A stretch of 64,000 nucleotides of DNA, taken from Adiantum capillus-veneris (taxonomy: Eukaryota; Streptophyta; Polypodiopsida; Polypodiales; Pteridaceae). A program made the translations under genes and the position numbers. Below are positions 34,430-45,071 of the stretch, piece by piece. Location: assembly GCA_014529385.2 (NCBI GenBank), contig CM043945.1, forward strand, positions 143,166,741-143,230,740, written 5' to 3'. The notes below the pieces were generated by a model that ran no database searches, was not told the DNA's origin, and was given only the letters and a program-made list of their open reading frames with translations. Position 1 is the stretch's first letter; each line of letters begins with the position of its first letter.

Positions 34430-35170
34430 TGCAAGTATCGTAGAACCTGTAGATCATGTGTGGTACTTTGATAGAGGTTCAACCGGGAAAATTATGCCTC
34501 ATCATGAATTGTTCACTTTTCTCAACAACATCCTTGGTGAGAATATTGTCACATGTGTCAAGAATACTTTTTATGTAGTTAAGGGAGTTGGTAAAACTAT
34601 GATTGTAGTTTTTGTTTATGGATGAAGATATATATATTGGCATTACCATGGGCAACCTTCCTTTTGAGTGGGGAGGGGAATATATCTAAAGAGTTCAATA
34701 AACTTTTGGTGAGGCATGGAATAAAACACAAATGTACATTGCACTATACCCCTCATCAAAATGGCTGTGCAAAGAAGAAAATTATAGAGATGGGACATTG
34801 TATGATCAAAACCCAAACTTTGCTACATGCATTGTGGCTTAAACTGTCATATGTATTTTCTAAAAAGGTTCCCCAATAATGCATTAAAATTTATCACTCT
34901 ATATGAAACTTGGCATGGCAAGAAGCCATAAAATGGTCACTTGTGTGTCTTTGGTTGCTTGGCATATATATTGATGCATGTGCAACAATGCTTAAGTTGG
35001 ATTATGAGTCTATTCAAGTGCATTATCATTATGTCAAGGACAAGGTCTCTACAAGATAGGTCATATCCCTATGCGAGGTATGATTTTTTCATAGAATCTC
35101 TACCTTTTAAGAAGTTCAAAGATTTTTGCAAAGCTTTGAGCTTAAACACTTTTATGGATTGGTCACATTA
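34430..35170 (+). pseudogene. Fragment G2: copia protease and integrase remnant
   Basis: A plus-strand frame at about 34450-34620 reads VWYFDRGSTGKIMPHHELF, the copia protease motif with Ser changed to Arg (DRG). It is followed, after a deletion, by the integrase second half at 34680-34850 (EFNKLLVRHGIKHKCTLHY, TPHQNGCAKKK; the usual GVAER is changed) and a VFGCLAYILMH segment near 34940. Several frame changes and catalytic substitutions show it is dead. Confidence 0.65.
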
Positions 35171-36687
35171 GAGCCTGACACTGACATATACATGAGTACC
35201 ACCGTATGATCTCCGCATCATTCCAAGGGAGATTTGTTACCATATTAAGGTAGTGTTGTGTGTGAACAGACATAGGACCACAAGGACACCTTTTTTCACT
35301 TAATAGGAGGTTTTCTCCCTTGAATTTTATATACGTCCACAATTCTAGGGTTAGCTTTATCTTTGTATTAGAACATTGAACAATACAACTAATTGTTTTG
35401 TAAGCCCTTGAGCTTCCCCTTCTTCTTCTTCATTTTGGAAGCCTTGAGCTTTTACTGCAATAACTAATAACCCATATGCCTATTGCCCTTATACCCTTAA
35501 TGTTAAACATGGATGTTTCCTAAATGTACAGAGAGCTTCAAACTATAAACTTATATCACACCAAGGTCTCTTTACAATTAAATTACAATGCTAGAGCTTA
35601 AAATTGTGATTTTCTCTCTGTGCTAAAGATGGAAAATGCTCCAAAAAATCCCCTAATTGAGCCATGAATTAGTGAAAACACAAACTTCCAAAAACATCCA
35701 AAACTTTCTAAAAATATTTTCAAGGTTCTTGTCAAGGTTTTCAAGGCCAGGAAGACCCATGTCCTGAAGTTTGGCAATTCCATACCAAAAGCGCGATTGA
35801 GTGGCTCCGGAGTTGAGGAGAATAGTTTAGAAGGATGGAAGTGTGTGAATAGGATTTTGTCAAAAGAGTGCCAAAAGAAGAGATTCTACCTCAATGTGTA
35901 TGGAAAGTGGAGGGAAGAGGGCTCTTTTCCCATAATAGTCGCACATTCCAACTATTGCTTCACCAAAGTACGTTGAGACAATGCATAGTTCTAGTTTGGA
36001 AGACTACAAGTCTATTGGGCTAATCCTATGGAGACAATTTTGAAGCGTAGTCTCAATGGCGTTGGACATTACTTTGATGCCACTCTCTATTAGCAACCTA
36101 TTGATTGCCTAATTTGCATCTTTGTGACAAGGCTCGATGTTAAATTTGTAGTATCACAAGCAACTAGATTCATGTCAAGACCAAGGTCCAAGCATTAAAA
36201 GGCACTTAAGCAGACCTTTGCTACCCAAGCAGCATTATACATCTTCGGTTTTTTTTAATAATGAAGGGGGGATCATTGCCACTGAGGCGGTCCGGGGCGG
36301 GCAACAAGAGAGGCGACTTCTAAACACCCCTCAAGGCTCCCCTGCTTCTCAATTGGGGCTGGGGAAACCACAAGCAAGAAACAATAACAACAAACCCACA
36401 ACCAAGCAAGTGAAGGGGAACCACCTAGTTATGGTATGCGAACTAGGACACAAAAAGAGAGATTTTTTCACACCCAAGAAGATGCGCCACAAAACACACA
36501 CAAGAAATCTCACAGCAACACACACACCAAATGGAACAGAGAGAGCTGGAGAAAAGGGAAGAAAGAGAGAGGATTGAAACTTGTGTAATACCTTGTTTGT
36601 GACTTGCAAATGGAGATGGATCATTATGATGCTATCGTAGAGCTTGTATAAAGCTAACTCAATGCTTAGTAAACATTGCCAACACAC
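35171..36687. other. No gene seen
   Basis: Low-complexity and AT-rich sequence up to the left end of the hAT element. A plus-strand frame at 36218-36577 is rich in Lys, Asn and Thr with no domain. Confidence 0.4.
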
Positions 36688-36843
36688 CAGGGATTTTAAT
36701 TACGCGATGACGCATTTTGTTAAATGTTAATTATTGTTGTTATTATCACTATTTTTTTCATATTAATAACATATCTAATGTCATGACCTACAAAAACTGG
36801 TAGAAAATGTAGAACCGGCGAGACAACCAACAATCCCGACAGG

Positions 36844-36882
36844 CCCGGCGGGTTTAATATGAAACCCGGCGGGCCCGGCGGG
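36844..36882 (+). repeat. CCCGGCGGG subterminal motifs, left end of element H
   Basis: Three copies at 36844, 36865 and 36874, within 200 bp of the terminus. The same motif recurs near the right end (44250, variants at 44271 and 44301), in the same orientation. hAT transposases are known to bind short subterminal repeats, so these are candidate binding sites. Confidence 0.6.
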
Positions 36883-36920
36883 ATAAGCAAGAATCCCGCT
36901 GGGCCCGTTGTGTACCCCCT

Positions 36921-37030
36921 CCATATTTGGCGGCTCTATATAACCCTTTTATAGACATCACATCACCTTTTATAGACATCACCCTTTGTATTTGGCGGCT
37001 CTATATAACCCTTTTATAGACATCACATTA
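36921..37030 (+). promoter_or_regulatory. Duplicated TATA region, putative transposase promoter
   Basis: TATTTGGCGGCTCTATATAA occurs twice with a 65-bp period; TATA boxes lie at 36936-36943 and 37001-37008. They are about 1 kb upstream of the transposase ATG, with the 151-bp array between. A TTGCAG acceptor-like site ends near 38020, so a 5' UTR intron is possible. Confidence 0.5.
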
Positions 37031-37131
37031 CCTCTTCCTCTAAATTTGGTCATCCTTTAAAATTTAGAAGAAAAACTAAAGGTAAAAAAATGAATAGTCT
37101 TTAAAAAAAAATAAAACTTAATGTAACTCTG

Positions 37132-37880
37132 ATCATGGATCATTAGTTCTTTTTTGGACTGAACTGATTCTTGAAAGGAGGTAGAAAGGTGAATCTTTGG
37201 GTCGGTATCTCTACATTTGGGATGGACTGATCTCATGTTTGGTTCACCGTTATATTTGGTAAATTGATTGCTATATTTATTAGAACTTCTATCATGGGTC
37301 ATTAGTTCCTTTTTGGACTGAACTGATTCTTGAAAAGAGATAGAAAGGTGAATCTTTGGGTCGATATCTCTACTTTTGGGATGGACTGATCACATGTTTG
37401 ATTCACCGTTGTATTTGCTTGCTATTCCGATTAGAGCTCCAATCATGGGTCATTAGTTCTTTTTTGGACTGGACTGATTCATGAAAGGAGGTAGAAAGGT
37501 GAATCTTTGGGTCAATATCTCTACTTTTGGGATGGACTGATCACATGTTTGATTCACCGCTGTATTTGCTTGCTATTCCGATTAGAGCTCCAATCATGGG
37601 TCATTAGTTCTTTTTTGGACTGGACTGATTCATGAAAGGAGGTAGGAAGGTGAATCTTTGGGTCGATATCTCTACTTTTGGGATGGACTGACTCACATGT
37701 TTGATTCACCGCTGTATTTGCTTGCTATTTCGATTAGAGCTCCAATCATGGGTCATTAGTTCTTTTTTGGACTGGACTGATTCATGAAAGGAGGTAGGAA
37801 GATGAATCTTTGGGTCGATATCTCTACTTTTGGGATAGACTGATCACATATTTGATTCACCGTTGTATTTGCTCGCTCAT
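37132..37880 (+). repeat. Tandem array, five units of about 151 bp (element H, left)
   Basis: Units begin ATCATGG(G/A)TCATTAGTTC at 37132, 37291, 37442, 37593 and 37745, giving periods of 159, 151, 151 and 152 bp. Units 2-5 are nearly identical; the first is most diverged. Confidence 0.93.
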
Positions 37881-38032
37881 GTTTGAGTAGATTGAGGTTT
37901 ATTCCCTTCAGGCTTCACTACTACGCTTGTGTGTGATATTGATTATAACACTAATGTTTGGTTTGAATAATACTTGAAAGAAGAGATAGCATACTGAGCT
38001 ATGTTTATTGGTATTGCAGGCATCCAATAAGT

Positions 38033-40327
38033 ATGTCTTCCACCGGGAATGTGAGCGGTGATGTTGGTGTCTCAAGCCTGGCTTCCTTGAGGAGACCTCC
38101 TACCTCGATGCCAGGTCCTGCTTCGCAGGGCACCACTTCGCAGGGCAAGCGAAAGGCAGGTGGAAAAAGTCCAGGACCCGAGTGGAATTTTGCCACAAAT
38201 TTAAATAAGTATCAAGATTGGAAATGTAACTTTTATGGCGAAGAGAAATCTGGAGGAGCACCAAGAATAAGGGATCATTTGCTAGATGGCAATACCAGAA
38301 TCCAAGGAGGAAAGTGCAAGGGCTTAGGTGCAGAAGAAGCAGCTATGCGCTTAAAAGCTTTAATTGGTAAGCTAATTTCCATGAGCAAAAGATCAAAACT
38401 CTCTACTTTTGACCATCACACCCCGGTATCGATAAGATCAAACCAAGACGAGGGATCATTGGGTGTAACGCCCACCAATGGAAGCACTCAAAGCAGGGAA
38501 CCAACTTCTCATATCGATGGAACTACACCTCCAAACCATGGATCTCCTGACTTTCAGGTAGGATCGCCAAAAAGTAGACAGGTTAGCTTACAGACGAGCT
38601 TCAAAACGCTTGCCTTAGAAGAAGCACAACTTGCACTAGCTAAAGCCGTCTATTTCACTGGGGGATCATTGGCCATTGTCACCCGTGATGCATGGAAGCC
38701 AGCTTGGAAACGCATTGGGGAGTATGGTGCTGGATTTACCCCTCCAACATATCACCATATGAGAAACCAATTGTTGGATAAATGTTACACAAGCACACAA
38801 CAGGATATTCAAAGGGTAATATTAAATGCAACAGAACAATCTGGATACACCATAGTTAGTGATGGTTGGTCCAACGTTCAAAGGCGGCCATTGATCAACA
38901 TCATGCTTGTATGTCCTCGTGGTGAATGTTTTATCAAAGTTGTGGATAGCTCTGGTCAAATAAAGTCTGGCAGTTTTATAGCTGACATCATTGGCGACGC
39001 AGTTGAGGAACTTGGAAAAGAAAATGTTGTCCAAGTAATCATGGACAATGCCAAAAATTGCATGGCTGCAGGTAGGATACTTGAAAGTCGCTTCTCTCAC
39101 CTATATAGTGCTGGTTGCAATACACACAGCTTGAACTTGGTATTGCAAGATTGGTACAAGAGTAATGACACAGAGTGGTTCAAATGGATAGTAGACAATG
39201 CTCGCTTAATAGTCAAGTTTTTTTTGAAGCATCAGAGGGTTCTTGACATGTACCGTCAGAGGATGTCTACTATGTTAAAACTGCCGTGCGAAACTAGATT
39301 TTGCACCAAGTACTATACGGTAGAATCACTTATAAAAAATAAGAATGCTGTGATGGAGACATTTGTTTGTGCCACTTTTTCAGAATGGGAGGCCGGTCAA
39401 AGAGAGAAGATAAAAAGAAAAATATGGGTGATGAGAGATCTACTAGCTGATTGCCACTTCTGGGATGATGTGGTGGATGTGCACAATGTCATGATGCCAA
39501 TTATGCTCGCATTACGCTAACTGCATTCTGCCTTGCCTAACATAGGTAAGGTGTGGATGGCTTGGTGGAGTGTTCAAGAAAGCCTTGCAAATCCAGAGGA
39601 TCCCCAAGAGCCAATTGTGAAGCCTTGGAAGACACCATTCACTCAAAAGAGGAGAGAAATTCTGAGAAAGTATGTGCATGGTCGATGGGTTGGAGCACAT
39701 AGTCCACTACACAGCGTAGCTTTCTTATTGGATCTAGAGTATTGGGCAATGGAAATAGACAAACTTGATGAGGAGGTGCTGGAAGACTTTTATGATGTGA
39801 TAGGCAGGTTTTATGTTGATCATGATGAGCATGCATCAGCTGTTACTGATCTTACGAAGTTTAAACTCAAAGAGGGTAAGTTTGGTACAAAATTTGTGCA
39901 GAAACTTGCCACGGAGCAACCAGCGTGGAAGTGGTGGATGATGAATGGTGGTAGTGCACCCACCCTTAAACGCCTAGCTGTTAGAATCCTAGACCAATGT
40001 GCATCCAATTCAAGTTCTGAGAGAAACTGGAGTACATATAAATATGTACATTCCACCATCAGAAACCGCCTTCTAAATTCAAGAGCTGAAAAATTGGTGT
40101 ATATGTACTGCAACCATCGGCTATTGGCAAGAGTGCAAGATGAGAACTACAAAGAGGAGATGCCGCGCTAGACTTATGATGTAACCAATGATGAGGTGGA
40201 CGAAGACAGTGAGCTGCAAGGGGAATCTCATGAAATAGAAACTACATGTACTTTAGAAGAGATTGAAGAGAATTTGGAAATTGAACCAACTTTGACCCGT
40301 CGCAGCAAGCGACGGTGGTTTAATTAA
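38033..40327 (+). pseudogene. hAT transposase with BED finger (element H)
   Basis: One frame of about 765 codons from ATG 38033 to TAA 40327, interrupted by TAA at 39518-39520 and TAG at 40169-40171. The N-terminal region (about 50-100) is a BED-type zinc finger in which the second Cys appears replaced (WKCNFYG; Cys65, Tyr68). Residues 200-420 match the DUF659/hAT core: VSDGWSN with Asp277 and IMDNAKNC with Asp338, then CNTHSLNLVLQDW. The C-terminal hAT dimerisation region has CASNSSSERNWSTYK with Glu663, where the third catalytic acid of the family is expected. The protein would bind the ends and cut and paste the element in the nucleus. The acidic tail after 40171 ends RRSKRRWFN. An intact relative elsewhere could still mobilise this copy. 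Confidence 0.9.
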
Positions 40328-40614
40328 TAGATTATCAAATCCACTGAGTGACTTCTATTTAAGTTCAGAAACTGTTTATCTTATAAGCTTTTTTTTATAT
40401 TTAGTTTAAGGTCTAGACATTTTCTTAATAATAAACGAAGCCCTTAAAAACCTTTACAAGGCCACAAATCACTATTAAAGCTTCATAATATACAAAGCCC
40501 TAACAAATCTTTGCATTATCACATATCATAATTGAAGCTGAAGTGAAGACAATTCACAATTCACTAATAAATTCTCGCAAGCCAACGAGTAAATGTTTTC
40601 AAATGTTACAAAAA
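40328..40614. other. Spacer between convergent transposase and RING gene
   Basis: AT-rich sequence between two converging genes; presumably 3' untranslated and polyadenylation regions of both. Confidence 0.5.
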
Positions 40615-41586
40615 CTATCCAAGTGATAGTGAAATATTTGTGAGAATATCTTCATTCTCCTGTTCACGCAGACCTTTAATCTTATTATAGTCTTCAGACA
40701 TTTTGAACATTGCATATAGCTTTTTGGATATCTCATATTCACATATAGCACAATGAAAGCTATTCATCATGCTTTGCATCAAGCATGATATATGGTACAT
40801 ATGTCCGCATGGCAAGCTGAAGTGACCACACCACTCATGAAAGAATGATCTACATATGGGGCAAGGACCACCGTGCTCACCAGAAGCTGGAGGGGCCTCA
40901 ATAGATGTTGGGTGCTCAATCAATGTGGCAACATTTTGTTTTTTTATAGTCGCCTCTAACTCTTTTACGTGGCGAGATAGCACCTTCACCTCCCTTTGCA
41001 AGTCTCTATTTAGGGTTGCTTCTACATGAGAGCCTTGTGTAGCTTGTGATTCTTGCCTGAGTTGAGTTTGGAGCTCCTCCTTAACTTGGTGCACTTTCAT
41101 TGATGCACCTTCTAGTGCCAATGACATCTCTTGCCGTGTGACGGTGATTGCACTACTGCGAATGTCCTCAACCGTCATATGAGGTGTCCTTGAGCTGAAG
41201 TCCACTGCTTCACCCAAGACATAATGCATGTATAACATCTTGGCAAACCACAATGGACAATCCATATGATGCATAGGATGACCCATAACATCGAGATATA
41301 TATTCTCTCCATTGTCTCGTATGTCTGCATTAATGCATTGTGATAGCTTGAGTCGGCCTTTCTTGATGTTGTCATCTGCAACGCCTGGCCATATGGATTT
41401 GACCATTTCTCGGTCAATCCTAGAGTTCACCTCTTTCCATTGTGTACCCACTGGGTTGGCCCACTGGGAGCAACAAGCTGCAATTTGAGCGGTGTCATTC
41501 ACTCCACCGCTTTGACACATGGATCTGAGACGCTCAAAAGCGCGCTTAGCCCTTTGATTATCATTATCCATATCCTGATTAAACAT
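40615..41586 (-). CDS. RING-finger protein carried in element H
   Basis: An unbroken ORF of 323 codons with a start Met. Residues 1-140 have no fold I recognise (AFERLRSMCQSGG, WKEVNSRIDREMVKSIWPG). Residues 150-225 are predicted to be coiled coil (Gln/Glu/Lys-rich). Residues about 245-290 are a RING-type finger: CPICRSFFHEWCGHFSLPCG, then HMYHISC and CAIC, giving the Cys/His ligands of a RING-H2-like domain. RING proteins act as ubiquitin E3 ligases; the substrate here is unknown. It lies inside a hAT element, converging on the transposase. It remains open while the transposase is broken, so it is either recently captured or under selection. It could also be a normal passenger of this hAT family. 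Confidence 0.75.
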   Translation of the reverse strand: MFNQDMDNDNQRAKRAFERLRSMCQSGGVNDTAQIAACCSQWANPVGTQWKEVNSRIDREMVKSIWPGVADDNIKKGRLKLSQCINADIRDNGENIYLDVMGHPMHHMDCPLWFAKMLYMHYVLGEAVDFSSRTPHMTVEDIRSSAITVTRQEMSLALEGASMKVHQVKEELQTQLRQESQATQGSHVEATLNRDLQREVKVLSRHVKELEATIKKQNVATLIEHPTSIEAPPASGEHGGPCPICRSFFHEWCGHFSLPCGHMYHISCLMQSMMNSFHCAICEYEISKKLYAMFKMSEDYNKIKGLREQENEDILTNISLSLG

Positions 41587-41775
41587 TATACTTCAGTTAC
41601 GGCATACAAACTTAATGATAATCAATTGCTATAAGAGTAACCACCATTTTACGACAATCAATTGATAAAAGAGTAACCACCATTTTACGACAATCAATTG
41701 ATATAATAATAACCACCATCTTACGACAATCAATTGATATAAGAGTAACCACCATTTTTTAAATCAATGAATGAC
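41587..41775. repeat. 36-bp minisatellite, about four units
   Basis: ACGACAATCAATTGATA recurs at 41651, 41687 and 41723, with a partial unit before and after, giving a period of 36 bp. It lies directly upstream of the RING ORF, between it and the kinase-like gene, and could affect the promoter. Confidence 0.85.
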
Positions 41776-41777
41776 AA

Positions 41778-43020
41778 TCAGTGTAGCCTTTTTTTGATTT
41801 CCCCTCTTGATGCGCTACGTGTTTTCTGGTCTTCAGAGGGCTGCTCCCATTTAAAGTCTTCAGGGATCTTTCCTTTCCCCTCTTGATGCGCTACAAGCGT
41901 CGTGAAAGAGCCATGTGGATGGGGCACTGTCTCCATAAGATCACCTAAAGTTCCCCCATTGAAGTAGGGGAATATCAGAAACCATGGCAACGTTACAGAG
42001 TGGGCAATACTCCTCACAATCCCTCTATGGTTGAGATCTACCCCACTTTCTGATGAAAAGCTTTTCCACTAATGCTTGGCCTGTCCTTTGAACTCCTTGG
42101 CACAATAAGTATTCGTTGCAGGAAGGAAACTGATCCCTTTGATTTGAACTTGCCACCCTGTGCCATAAGCCCCTGACCCAAGTTTCTTGATCTTCTTAAT
42201 GGACTTATTTGGAATGCCCAGAGTCATACTACATTCAGAATTGTATATACTGCTCTCCAGGTGACTGGTAGAAGCAGTAGAATCCGATGTTCCCTCAATG
42301 GCAGCCTCCTCAATAAACGGTTCTCCAACTTGGCTGCTCCCCACAACTCTGGTGATAGCCATTCGCATTTTCTTGCTTAGGCCAAACTGTGTGTCTATGC
42401 GGAATGCTCGCCTTGACCTCTCCTTTTCAGCTCTCCATCTAGTGTTCCAATGCTCTAGCTTACCCTTGTCTACTTCTTGAGGGCGTTCCTCTTTCAAATC
42501 AGAGGCCAAACTGTGTGTCTATGTGGGATGCTCGCCTTGACCTCTCCTTTTTAGCTCTCCATCTAGTGTTCCAATGCTCTAGCTTACCCTTGTCTACTTC
42601 TTGAGGGCATTCCTCTTTCAAATCAGAGGCCACCTTGGGCAAATTGCCCACCCAACTGCTCAGTAATGAGTTTATTGATTCGGTTGTTTTGTCTGGATAT
42701 AACAACAACATTTTGCGGGCTATCTCACTGTATAATGATTGCAATCTAGACTCATGTGCAACAATCTGCGCTATATCGTCGGGATCTAGTGCACTGATGA
42801 TCGTAATCAACAATTGTCTAATTTTCTTTTTGAACTCTATCATTGAAGTAGCAGAAGGATCCATTTTGCCTGCAATGGTATTATTGCAAACAACACATTG
42901 TGAAATATAACTATGTGCCAATGCATTTGGATCTTTTCTACGTGAAAGAAAAAGTGCAATATAGACCATAGATCTCGTACGCTTTTGCAGTGATACACCT
43001 AATCGCAATTGCAACCATGT
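41778..43020 (-). pseudogene. Kinase-like gene fragment carried in element H
   Basis: Minus-strand pieces 43014-42499, 42509-42069 and 42017-41778. The first is a novel region (MIEFKKKIRQLLITIISAL, LLSSWVGNLPKVASDL). The second contains the protein-kinase glycine loop IKKLGSGAYGTGW and YCAKEFKG, whose Lys is the ATP-binding one. After an in-frame TAG (42069-42071) the third continues with an NHRGIVRS segment and a hinge LIFPYFNGGTLGDLME. It ends (TGA 41778) before any HRD or DFG motif, so the catalytic lobe is absent. About 130 bp is duplicated in tandem (DLKEE(R/C)PQEVDKGKLEHW at both 42500 and 42630), which shifts the frame. It is best read as a captured, truncated host kinase. Confidence 0.65.
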
Positions 43021-43029
43021 GCCAATGCC

Positions 43030-44105
43030 TCACCGTACGACAACTTACAAACAAATGCTCTTGTCATTCTAGCAGCAACACACCTAGTCGCAATTGCAAC
43101 CATGTGCCGAAGCATGAATGACTGGGAGCAACATAAAACATAGTCACCCTACGCTTTTGCAATGACACACCTAGCCGCAATTGCAACCATGTGCCAGTGC
43201 ATCCACGCACGGTGACTTCTTTCAAACAGATGCTCCTGTTAATCTAGCAGCAACACACCTAGTCGCAATTGCAACCATGTGCCGAAGCATGAATGACGGG
43301 AAGCAACATAAAACATAGTCATCTTGCGTTTTTGCAATGACACACCTAGCCGCAATTGCAACCATGTGCCAGTGCATCCACGCACGGTGAATTCTTTCAA
43401 ACAGATGCTCTTGTCATTCTAGCAGCAACACACCTAGTCGCAATTGCAACCATGTGCCGAAGCATGAATGACTGGGAGCAACATAAAACATAGTCATCCT
43501 ACGCGTTTGCAATGACACACCTAGTCGCAATTGCAACCATGTGCCAGTGCATCCACACACGATGTCTTCTTTCAAGATTCAAGCATATGAAGCATTATGA
43601 AATTATTTGAGCACACATTCATGCATTAGATGCTCCTGTCAATCTAGCAGCACCATAGGAAGCATGAATGACGGGAAGCAACATCAAACATAGTCATCTT
43701 GCGTTTTTGCAATGACACACCTAATCGCAATTGCAACCATGTGCCAGTGCATCCACGCACGGTGAATTCTTTCAAACAGATGCTCCTATCATTCTAGCAG
43801 CAACACACCTAGTCGCAATTGCAACCATGTGCCGAAGCATGAATGACTGGGAGCAACATAAAACATAATCACCCTACGCTTTTGCAATGACACACCTAGC
43901 CGCAATTGCAACCATGTGCCAGTGCATTCACGCACGGTTACTTCTTTCAAACAAATGCTCCTATCATTCTAGCAGCAACACACCTAGTCGCAATTGCAAC
44001 CATGTGCCGAAGCATGAATGACTGGGAGCAATATAAAACATAATCGTTGTACGCTTTTGCAAAGACACACCTAGCCGCAATTGCAACCATGTGCCAGTCC
44101 ACGTA
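43030..44105. repeat. Tandem array, about six units of 175 bp (element H, right)
   Basis: AGCAGCAACACACCTAGTCG recurs at 43071, 43246, 43421, 43796 and 43971 (period 175) with a variant unit at 43646. Each unit holds two copies of CGCAATTGCAACCATGTGCC, so the motif, with its GCAATTGC palindrome, occurs more than ten times. The array runs into the 5' end of the kinase-like gene. Confidence 0.93.
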
Positions 44106-44249
44106 CGATGATTTGATAAAAGAAAATTTAAACCTTTAAGTTTTAACGCAAAAAACTCAAAAAAACATCAATAAAATAAGGAAGGGTTTAAAAAATTACT
44201 GCTACACTGCTTTGAGAATGTGGAAAGCTGCCAGAAAGTTTGGTGCGGG

Positions 44250-44309
44250 CCCGGCGGGCAAATAGCTTTACCCGGCGTGACTGCCGGGAAAATTCACTAG
44301 GCCGGCGGG
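44250..44309 (+). repeat. CCCGGCGGG subterminal motifs, right end of element H
   Basis: CCCGGCGGG at 44250, CCCGGCGTG at 44271 and GCCGGCGGG at 44301, about 140-190 bp from the terminus, in the same orientation as at the left end. Confidence 0.6.
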
Positions 44310-44441
44310 CTACGAGCCGGTCTCCAGGTCTCCCTGGAGGTCAAAAAAGATGAATGTCAATTAACAAAATATTTGTTAGTTTGCATTTCTATTGTTATTA
44401 ACCTGAAATTATAGTGTGATCACGTCATTTTGAAATCCCTG

Positions 44442-45024
44442 CAACATACACATACACTGTCTTAGGGTGTGGGAGACCTCTCACCACAATACCCTCTTAC
44501 AATGGTGGGTACAAAATTGGCAATGAAAACACACTATCACAAGATCAAATGATAAAAACTTACAATGCACAAGTCACCTTGAATTCACCAAACCGTATTG
44601 TACAATTGGAAGGATGAAGATTTGAACGTCGATTCACGCCTTTGATACACCAAACCTCAATTTATTGATGATGGAAGAACATATACAATAGTGTTTTTGA
44701 GATTTTGAACTCACACTGTCTCACTTGTAATGTGTAACTTGAAAGCTTCTCTCACACCAAAAGTGAATCTCACAAGGTGGTTGCTACGCCTAAGTCTCTC
44801 CTCACACATAGAGTGTTTTACAAGAAGGAGAGGGGCCTATTTATATGTTGGAGACCCTCATTAAGATTATTTGAAAATCCTAATTTACAAGCTAACAAAT
44901 CAGGATTATGATTTTTTTAATATCAAAACATTGTGGGCCTTCTTTGTCTGCTTGAGTCATGGATGTTGTCTCAAAAGAGAGCATTATTGATGGTACATAA
45001 GGTGAAAGTAGAGTTTTAAGAAAG

Positions 45025-45071
<47 letters not shown>

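Larger units (their letters stand above)
36688..44441 (+). mobile_element. Element H: hAT-superfamily DNA transposon carrying extra genes
   Basis: Left end CAGGGATTTTAA (36688) and right end, read inward on the minus strand, CAGGGATTTCAA (44441) match at 11 of 12 bases and have the CAGGG start of Ac-type hAT ends. Flanking 8-mers CAACACAC (36680-36687) and CAACATAC (44442-44449) match at 7 of 8, the hAT duplication length. Inside are a BED/hAT transposase on the plus strand and, on the minus strand, a RING-finger ORF and a kinase-like pseudogene. The ends hold tandem arrays and CCCGGCGGG motifs. At 7.75 kb it is longer than Ac (about 4.6 kb). The transposase has two in-frame stops, so movement now would need another source of enzyme. 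Confidence 0.88.
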
